64,000 nucleotides of DNA from Acidimicrobiia bacterium (GTDB taxonomy: Bacteria > Actinomycetota > Acidimicrobiia > Acidimicrobiales > Acidimicrobilacustridaceae): NCBI GenBank assembly GCA_020832495.1, contig JAFIEP010000024.1:62001-126000 (forward strand), in the 5' to 3' direction. Below the pieces are notes generated by a model. That model ran no database searches and was not told the origin of the DNA. It saw only the letters and a program-made list of their open reading frames with translations. Positions 58,635 to 64,000 of this stretch are shown piece by piece (position 1 is the stretch's first letter; every line of letters starts with the position of its first letter). Both the position numbers and the translations under genes were made by a program.

Positions 58635-59965
58635 GCACGTCCGGTCCCCGCCGGTCCGGTCCCCGCCGGTCCGGTCCCGGCATCAGCGCCGGCGACCGGC
58701 GGCGCCACACCACGGTGGTGGTCATCGGCGCCGGGCACGCCGGGTTGGCCATGAGCCGCTGTCTCACCGAGCGGTCCATCGACCACGTGCTCCTCGAACG
58801 CGGGGCGGTGGCCAACTCGTGGCGCACCGAGCGCTGGGACTCCCTGCGGCTGCTCACCCCCAACTGGCAGACCCGCCTGCCCGGCCACCGCTACCGGGGC
58901 CACGACCCCGACGGGTACATGACGGTGCCGCAGGTCGTCGACTTTCTCGACACCTACGCCGCAGCGGTGGACGCACCGGTGGAGACGAACACGGCGGTGC
59001 GTTCGGTCCGCCGCCACAGCGACGGGTTCGTGGTGGGCACCAGCGAGGGCGACTGGCGTTGCCGCTCGGTGGTGGTGGCCAGCGGCGCCTGCAACCGGGC
59101 GGCGGTGCCCGACGCCGCGGCGCGGCTTCCCGGCGACATCGTGTCGCTGACACCGCTCGAGTACCGCCGCCCCGACCAGTTGCCCGACGGCGGCGTGCTC
59201 GTCGCCGGCGGATCGGCCACCGGCATCCAACTGGCCGACGAGATCCACCGGTCCGGACGGCCGGTCACCTTGGCGGTGGGCGGCCACGTGCGGGTGCCCC
59301 GCACCTACCGGGGACACGACATCATGAGCTGGCTGGATGCCGTCGGCATCCTCGGTGAACGCTACGACGAGGTGGACGACCCCGAACGAGTACGTCGGCT
59401 GCCGTCGTTCCAACTGGTCGGCTCACCGGAACGCACGACGATCGACCTCAACTCGCTGCGCGCCCTCGGCGTGCGGGTGGTCGGCCGGGTCGCCGGCATC
59501 GCTGATGGCACCATGCAGTTCTCGGGTTCGCTGCGCAACCAGTGCGCGCTGGCCGATCTCAAGCTGCGCCGGCTGCTCGACACCATCGACGAGTGGGTGG
59601 ACGGCTGCTGGCTGGACGGCGTGCCGCCACCGCCACCGCGGCCGACGCCCACCGTCGTCGACGACGACCCGCTGCTCACCCTCCGTCTGGGCAGCGGCGA
59701 GATCCGCTCGGTGATCTGGGCCACGGGCTACCGACCGGACCTGTCGTGGCTGCACCTGCCGGTGTTCGACCGCGCCAGCCGCCTGCGACACGACGGTGGC
59801 ATCACCGACGTACCCGGCCTGTACCTGCTGGGCCTCCCGTTTCTCCGCCGACGCAAGTCCACCCTCATCGACGGGGCCGGCGACGACGCCCGTGAGCTGA
59901 GCGCCCACCTGGCGGCCACCCTGGCGGGCGCCTCGGCGACCCATTGGACCGCCCGTGGTGCCTAA
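58631..59965 (+). CDS. FAD-dependent oxidoreductase / flavin monooxygenase-like
   Basis: A 444-aa flavoprotein starting at GTG 58631 in overlap with OsmC. After an N-terminal PRRSG repeat comes VVVIGAGHAGLAMSRCL (FAD dinucleotide fold), then GYMTVPQVVDFLDTYA, and the NADP fold GVLVAGGSATGIQLADE near residue 194; VIWATGYRPDL near 365 is the late FAD-type ATGY motif of flavin monooxygenases. The closest class is the putative flavoprotein monooxygenases of the CzcO type. It is coupled to the OsmC gene and close to the SDR gene. Confidence 0.88.
   Translation: MSTSGPRRSGPRRSGPGISAGDRRRHTTVVVIGAGHAGLAMSRCLTERSIDHVLLERGAVANSWRTERWDSLRLLTPNWQTRLPGHRYRGHDPDGYMTVPQVVDFLDTYAAAVDAPVETNTAVRSVRRHSDGFVVGTSEGDWRCRSVVVASGACNRAAVPDAAARLPGDIVSLTPLEYRRPDQLPDGGVLVAGGSATGIQLADEIHRSGRPVTLAVGGHVRVPRTYRGHDIMSWLDAVGILGERYDEVDDPERVRRLPSFQLVGSPERTTIDLNSLRALGVRVVGRVAGIADGTMQFSGSLRNQCALADLKLRRLLDTIDEWVDGCWLDGVPPPPPRPTPTVVDDDPLLTLRLGSGEIRSVIWATGYRPDLSWLHLPVFDRASRLRHDGGITDVPGLYLLGLPFLRRRKSTLIDGAGDDARELSAHLAATLAGASATHWTARGA
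58641..58670 (+). repeat. 15-bp coding repeat (PRRSG)
   Basis: CCGGTCCCCGCCGGT occurs at 58641-58655 and 58656-58670, followed by a partial third unit. It adds PRRSG steps to the N-terminus of the flavin monooxygenase-like protein before the FAD motif, in frame. Confidence 0.8.
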
Positions 59966-59968
59966 CGT
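59963..59968 (+). promoter_or_regulatory. -10 element inside the FAD gene end, for the SDR gene
   Basis: TAACGT starts with the TAA stop of the FAD gene and ends six bases before ATG 59975. This matches the leaderless pattern and would give the SDR gene and the MBL gene their own promoter besides operon read-through. Confidence 0.5.
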
Positions 59969-59974
59969 GAGGCC

Positions 59975-61021
59975 ATGCGCGTTCTCGTCACCGGCGGCAC
60001 CGGCTTCATCGGATCGTGGGCCACGCTGGCGTTCCTCGACGCCGGCCACGATGTCCGCCTCCTCGTGCGCGACCCTGCCAAGGCCACCCGGGTGTTCGCC
60101 GCCCACGGGCGCGACGTGCCCGACACCGTGGTGGGCGACATGGCCGACGCCGCTGCGGTCGGTGCCGCGCTCGACGGCTGCGACGCCGTCCTCCACGCCG
60201 CAGCGCAGGTGGGGGTGGCCGACGGCAACACCGCCGGCATCGCCGCCAACGTCGCCGGCGTGCGCACCGTCATCGGGGCCGCACTCGACGCCGGGCTCGA
60301 CCCGATCCTCTACACGTCGAGCGTCATCGCCCTCTACCCGCCCCGCACCCCAGTGCTCGACGTCGACGCACCCCTCGCCGATCCGGCCGGGCCCTACGGA
60401 CGTTCCAAGGTGGCCGCCGAAACCTGGGTCCGTGCCCGCCAAGCCGAGGGGGCGCCCATCACCAGCGTCCTGCTCGGCGGAGTGGTGGGGCCGCGCCAAC
60501 CGGTGATCGACTCGGCCACCACCGGCATCATCGCCGCCGCACGCCAGGTCATGGTGGTGCCACCCGGCGGGGTGGGTGTGCTCGACGTGCGCGACGCAGC
60601 GGCGCTGCTCGTGGCCGCACTCGAGCCCGGACGCGGCCCGCGCCGATACCTGGCCGGCGGGCCGTTCCTGGCCTGGCCCGAGTGGACCGACACCTTGAGC
60701 GCCGTGCTCGGCCGCCGAGCCCGCCGCATGCGCACCCCGACGTGGTCGCTCACCGGATTGGGCCGAACACTCGACGCCCTCAAGCGCTTCCGGTCCTTCG
60801 ACTACCCCATGACCTACGAGGCAGCGCTGGCCATGACCTGTGCGGTACCCACCGACGACTCGGCCACCCTGGCGGACCTCGGGTTGGCCTGGCGCGCACC
60901 GGCGGACACGTTCCGCGACGCCGTGGCCTGGTTGCTCGCCGAGGGGCACCTCCGCCCCAAGGACGCCCCCGCCGTGGCGCCCATGGCAACCGCTGGCGAC
61001 CTCGGGAGCGACCAGCGATGA
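59975..61021 (+). CDS. Extended SDR / NAD-dependent epimerase-dehydratase (dihydroflavonol reductase-like)
   Basis: A 348-aa protein. VTGGTGFIGSW at residues 5-15 is the NAD(P)-binding loop, VLHAAAQVG the second glycine-rich strand, YTSSVIALYP carries the active-site Ser, and GPYGRSKVAAE gives the Tyr-xxx-Lys pair. The extended length and the sequence GVVGPRQPV fit DFR/3-beta-HSD-like reductases. It probably oxidises or reduces a small ketone or alcohol. ATG 59975 has a leaderless promoter, and its TGA overlaps the next ATG (ATGA). Confidence 0.88.
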   Translation: MRVLVTGGTGFIGSWATLAFLDAGHDVRLLVRDPAKATRVFAAHGRDVPDTVVGDMADAAAVGAALDGCDAVLHAAAQVGVADGNTAGIAANVAGVRTVIGAALDAGLDPILYTSSVIALYPPRTPVLDVDAPLADPAGPYGRSKVAAETWVRARQAEGAPITSVLLGGVVGPRQPVIDSATTGIIAAARQVMVVPPGGVGVLDVRDAAALLVAALEPGRGPRRYLAGGPFLAWPEWTDTLSAVLGRRARRMRTPTWSLTGLGRTLDALKRFRSFDYPMTYEAALAMTCAVPTDDSATLADLGLAWRAPADTFRDAVAWLLAEGHLRPKDAPAVAPMATAGDLGSDQR

Positions 61022-61827
61022 AGGTGTTCGACCTGCCCGTCCACCGGGTGTCGAGCTGGATCTTCAACTGCTACCTGGTGGGCGACGACAGCGACCCGCT
61101 GGTGGCCGTCGACCCCGGGTTGCCGGTGGTGACCGAACGCGCCCTGGCACTGGTGCGCCTGGCGCTCGGGCGGGATCCGAGTGATGTGACCACCATCGTG
61201 AGTACCCACGGCCACTCCGACCACGTCGGCGGCGTGGCCGACCTGCAGCGCAGCTCGGGGGCAACCGCCCTGCTCCCCGCCCGCTGCGAGCAGTACCTCG
61301 GCGGCGAAGCGGCTCGCACGTTCCCGCTCGTCGAATCGAGCCTGCGGTTCATGGCGGTGTGGGGCCAGCAGCGGATGGAGTTCACCGCCCTGCGACAGTT
61401 CGCCGCCACCGGCCGCAGCGTCGGGTTCGGCAGCAGCAACCGGATGCGGTGCGACTTCGACGTCGGCGGCTACGTCGCCGACGGCGACACCCTCCCCGGC
61501 GCCCCCGGCTGGGAGGTCGTGCACGCACCCGGGCACTCCGACGACTCCACCTGCTTCTACCACCCCGAGTCGGCCACGCTGCTGTCGGGCGACGCCGTGG
61601 TCACCCACGACGGCGTCGCCTGGTTCAACCCCGAGTACGTCGACCTTCCCACGGCGAACGCCACCGAGGAACGCCTGCGAACGCTCGAGGTCCGTCACCT
61701 GCTGCCCGGCCACGGCCTGCCCGTGACCGCCCCGGACGTGTGGGCGACCGCCCGCCCGAGCACCACCCCACCGTCGGGCCGGTCGGTCCTGGCTCGCTGT
61801 TCGCGTCGCTTCGGCCGCTGGGGTTGA
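61018..61827 (+). CDS. Metallo-beta-lactamase-fold hydrolase
   Basis: A 269-aa MBL-fold protein. The zinc motif STHGHSDHVGG gives His64, His66, Asp68 and His69, and the next ligands are in VVHAPGHSDDS near residue 178 and LLSGDAVV near 195. The late LLPGHGLPV gives the last His. The family includes glyoxalase II and lactonases; this length and the lack of a C-terminal domain fit the general MBL hydrolases. ATG 61018 overlaps the SDR stop, so they are coupled. It ends the LuxR-linked cassette. Confidence 0.9.
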   Translation: MKVFDLPVHRVSSWIFNCYLVGDDSDPLVAVDPGLPVVTERALALVRLALGRDPSDVTTIVSTHGHSDHVGGVADLQRSSGATALLPARCEQYLGGEAARTFPLVESSLRFMAVWGQQRMEFTALRQFAATGRSVGFGSSNRMRCDFDVGGYVADGDTLPGAPGWEVVHAPGHSDDSTCFYHPESATLLSGDAVVTHDGVAWFNPEYVDLPTANATEERLRTLEVRHLLPGHGLPVTAPDVWATARPSTTPPSGRSVLARCSRRFGRWG

Positions 61828-61945
61828 ACTGGTCGCTCGTCGGGCTGCGATCCTCGGGGCGGCGATGGTCGGCTAGGTTTCGCCACGCATCAGATCGTCG
61901 GCGGGCCGTGCGGCAGCTCAGCGACACCCGGGACGGGGGATCAAC

Positions 61946-63487
61946 GTGGCGGACGGAGCAACAGTGCCGGAGCGAGACCAGGTCGACCGTGCTGGCGGTC
62001 CGACGGGCTGGCGCCGGCCGGCCATCGCCGTGCTGGTGGCGCTGGCCGTGGTGGTCGCCGGCGTTGCCGGCCCGCCGGTCGCGGCAGACGACGCAGCCCC
62101 GCTGCGCTACCTCGAGCAGGTCTTCGACGAGGTGGAGGCCACCCTCGACGTGCACTACCGCAGCACCGAGGACCACCTGGGCAACCCCATCGACCTGCGC
62201 CTCGACATCTACGAACCCGCGGGTGACACCGAGACCCAGCGGCCGTTGGTGGTGTTCATGCACGGCGGGTGGTTCGCCTTCGGCAGCAAGGACACCATGG
62301 GCCCGGTCGTGCGTCCCTACGTGGAACGGGGCTACGTGGCCGTGGCCATCTCCTATCGCACCAACCCCGACAATGGCTGGAGTTCCTTCACCTCCATCGA
62401 CCAGGCCATGGCCAGCCCGGTGTTCCTCCAGTCGGTGGTCGCCGCCTACCGGGACGCCGAAGCCGCCGTGGCCTGGCTACGGGAACGGGCCGAGGTGCTG
62501 CGCATCCACCCCGACGCCATCGTGGCGGCCGGGCATTCCGCCGGTGGGGTGATGTCACTGCTGCTCGCCTACGGGCGTGACGTGGACGACGAGGGGTGGT
62601 CCACCCATCCGTCGAAGGTGGCCGCCGCCATGCCGTGGGCCGGAACGGTGCCGACGTCGGTCATTCAGGCGGGTGAACCTCCGATCCACGTCACCCACGG
62701 CACCGCCGACACCACGGTGCCCTACAGCGCCGGCACCGCGGTCTGCGACGCCGCGCTGGCCGTCGACAACGTGTGCGAACTGCTCACCCTCGACGGCGAG
62801 GGCCACTCGGTGACCGGGCTCAGCGAGACCATCATCGCCGTCGAGGCTGGCTTCCTGGTCCGCCACGTCCTCGAGCCGCTCGGTATCCAGCCGACGCCGG
62901 TCGATCCGACAGATCCGACAGATCCGACAGATCCTGGGCCACCGGTGGCACCCGACTTCAGCGACGTCCCGCTCGACCATCCCGCCCATGCCGCCATCGA
63001 GTGCATGGCTGCTGCTGGTGTCACCGCCGGGTATCCCGACGGCACCTTCCGCCCCGACGTCCCGGTGAGCCGCCAGGCCATGGTGGCGTTCCTGTGGCAC
63101 ATCAATGGCTCACCGAGTGCGTCGAACGTCCACCCCGGCTTCTCCGATGTCGACAGGAACCATCGGTTCGCCAGCGCTGTCGCCTGGGCCGAGGCCTCGG
63201 GCACAGCCTCCGGCTACGCCGACGGTACGTTCCGCCCCACGATCCCCGTCAGCCGCCAAGCCGCAGCGGCGTTCACCCAGCGCGCCAGCGGGGTCGCGGT
63301 CCCCGACGTGGGCGACCGGTCGCTGCCCGTCGACGTCGCCCGCAGCAACCCCTTCGTCGCCTCCATCCTGTGGACCCTCGACTGGGGGTACTTCGACGTG
63401 GACGACGACGGTCGGTTCGACCCGACCGGTCCGGCCACCCGCGCCGCGGTGGCACCCGCGTTGTGTGCACTCAGCTCAGGGGGCTGA
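61946..63487 (+). CDS. Secreted alpha/beta-hydrolase (esterase) with C-terminal SLH modules
   Basis: A 513-aa exported enzyme. A basic, hydrophobic signal (residues 22-48) is followed by the esterase domain: oxyanion motif MHGGWFAFG (His106), nucleophile elbow AGHSAGG (Ser198), HGTADTTVPY and EGHSVTG (catalytic His) near 280. A VDPTDPTDP linker (about residue 317) connects to SLH modules at 335-510 (FSDVPLDHPAHAAIECM, GYPDGTFRPDVPVSRQ, GYADGTFRPTIPVSRQ). The first two SLH units are good, the third degenerate. It looks like a wall-bound esterase or peptide-ester enzyme. GTG 61946 has GGGGATC upstream; the 118-base leader holds TAGGTT (61874-61879). Confidence 0.85.
   Translation: MADGATVPERDQVDRAGGPTGWRRPAIAVLVALAVVVAGVAGPPVAADDAAPLRYLEQVFDEVEATLDVHYRSTEDHLGNPIDLRLDIYEPAGDTETQRPLVVFMHGGWFAFGSKDTMGPVVRPYVERGYVAVAISYRTNPDNGWSSFTSIDQAMASPVFLQSVVAAYRDAEAAVAWLRERAEVLRIHPDAIVAAGHSAGGVMSLLLAYGRDVDDEGWSTHPSKVAAAMPWAGTVPTSVIQAGEPPIHVTHGTADTTVPYSAGTAVCDAALAVDNVCELLTLDGEGHSVTGLSETIIAVEAGFLVRHVLEPLGIQPTPVDPTDPTDPTDPGPPVAPDFSDVPLDHPAHAAIECMAAAGVTAGYPDGTFRPDVPVSRQAMVAFLWHINGSPSASNVHPGFSDVDRNHRFASAVAWAEASGTASGYADGTFRPTIPVSRQAAAAFTQRASGVAVPDVGDRSLPVDVARSNPFVASILWTLDWGYFDVDDDGRFDPTGPATRAAVAPALCALSSGG
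62903..62929 (+). repeat. 9-bp coding repeat (DPT linker)
   Basis: GATCCGACA is repeated three times (62903-62911, 62912-62920, 62921-62929), giving Asp-Pro-Thr steps in the linker between the esterase and the SLH modules. Copy changes would stay in frame. Confidence 0.9.
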
Positions 63488-63508
63488 GCACGGCGCCCAA
63501 GGCGAGGC

Positions 63509-64000
63509 TCAGCAGGTGATCTCGAAGTCGATGGGCTCGGCGAGGTCGTCCCACTCGGTGGACGCCGAGTCGCGCGGCACCACCATCACGTTGGTGCCGC
63601 GGACCCCCTCACCGGTGTCCTCGATGGTGTCGGCCGCGGCGATGGCGATGCTGCCCGTCGTCTCCCAGGCGTCGGCTTCCCCACTGGTGCGGTCGATGTA
63701 GGTGACCAGGAAGCCGTCGATCTCCTGGGCGCGGACCTCGATGTCGACCTCGTCGTCGTCGGTCCACCCCATCCACTGGCCGCCCTCGCCGTCGTAGTCG
63801 GGCACCGACCCGCACGTCGTGCCGGCCAATGCGACGCGGTCGCCGCCGAACTCGATGAACCCGCCGGCGTCACCGTCGGCGCCGTTCTCGCCGGCGTCGG
63901 TCGTTCCGTTGTCGGCCGGCGCGTCGGGCGTCGTTTCGTCAGTGGCTTCGGTGGTATCGGTGGTGTCGTCGTCGGCGCAGGCGGTGACGGCGAAGGCAAG
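63509..64000 (-). CDS. Exported lipoprotein, N-terminus beyond the window
   Basis: The open frame continues past the right edge, and 163 codons plus a TGA at 63511-63509 are visible. It enters inside a signal peptide (LAFAVTAC, with lipobox Cys), then an Asp/Thr-rich linker (DDDTTDTTEATDE). The domain that follows carries Cys pairs (GTTCGSVPDY and the terminal FEITC) and acidic strands (GWTDDDEVDIEVRAQEIDG). A Cys-to-Cys bridge between the start and the end of the domain seems likely. Family not recognised. The start codon and upstream promoter lie outside; the TTG at 63829 is internal. Confidence 0.7.
   Translation of the reverse strand, partial: LAFAVTACADDDTTDTTEATDETTPDAPADNGTTDAGENGADGDAGGFIEFGGDRVALAGTTCGSVPDYDGEGGQWMGWTDDDEVDIEVRAQEIDGFLVTYIDRTSGEADAWETTGSIAIAAADTIEDTGEGVRGTNVMVVPRDSASTEWDDLAEPIDFEITC

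Noticed and set aside
56870-61827. A classic antibiotic gene cluster
   Set aside because: There is no polyketide, peptide or terpene synthase, so I only call it a metabolic cassette.
63509-63829. A complete 106-aa gene starting at TTG 63829
   Set aside because: The frame continues to the window edge with a linker and a lipobox upstream, so this is the end of a longer lipoprotein gene.

Overview
The window is a 64 kb piece of a high-GC chromosome that reads as an actinobacterium. Supporting signs are the many GTG starts, stop/start overlaps of the ATGA or GTGA type between co-directional genes, an LPXTG-anchored heme-uptake protein beside hmuTUV, a WS/DGAT acyltransferase, a LuxR regulator without an ATPase domain, and repeated TAnnnT-N6-start arrangements typical of leaderless actinobacterial promoters. 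Two secreted hydrolases carry SLH modules. I favour class Acidimicrobiia or a close relative, but that is inference. Genes are packed tightly: no stretch over 300 bases lacks a gene. I see no rRNA, tRNA, CRISPR array, insertion sequence or prophage.

Layout. 0-5.6 kb: the end of recC, then recB and recD. 5.6-9.7 kb: an ACR3 arsenite permease with a small CC-motif protein, a CpaE/MinD-like ATPase with an altered P-loop, and a trio of a 47-aa membrane peptide and two PRC-barrel proteins. 9.7-13.3 kb: a heterodimeric ABC exporter. 13.4-19 kb: a membrane protein, a crotonase, a CrtC-like lipocalin protein, a DUF1932-type dehydrogenase and a CSLREA-type lipoprotein. 19.1-20.7 kb: an HTH/nucleotidyltransferase pair and VapBC. 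20.7-28.1 kb: an iron-regulated heme acquisition operon, the most distinctive locus here. 28.1-39.1 kb: methyltransferase, MFS, TesB thioesterase, a metalloprotease, membrane proteins, an MFS remnant, an LLM flavoenzyme and an ABC-2 exporter. 39.4-43.6 kb: a large SLH hydrolase and an FAD enzyme flanked by structured repeats. 43.7-45.2 kb: hipBA with three operators. 45.3-54.8 kb: mesaconyl-CoA hydratase, WS/DGAT, MazF/RHH, an ECF sigma with its partner, GDPD, haloalkane dehalogenase and lipoproteins. 55-61.8 kb: a LuxR regulator divergent from a methyltransferase/OsmC/FAD/SDR/MBL cassette. 62-64 kb: an SLH esterase and a truncated lipoprotein gene.

The heme locus works as one unit. A DtxR/IdeR-like iron box sits between the divergent starts of a DUF2470 gene and a five-gene operon whose members all overlap by 4 bases. 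The operon encodes a heme-binding protein fused behind two surface modules, permease HmuU, ATPase HmuV, an LPXTG protein with the same module, and heme oxygenase. The implied route is capture at the wall, transfer to the binding protein, import, and iron release.

Other themes are four toxin-antitoxin-like modules, at least eight leaderless promoter candidates, and two families of hairpin-forming intergenic repeats.
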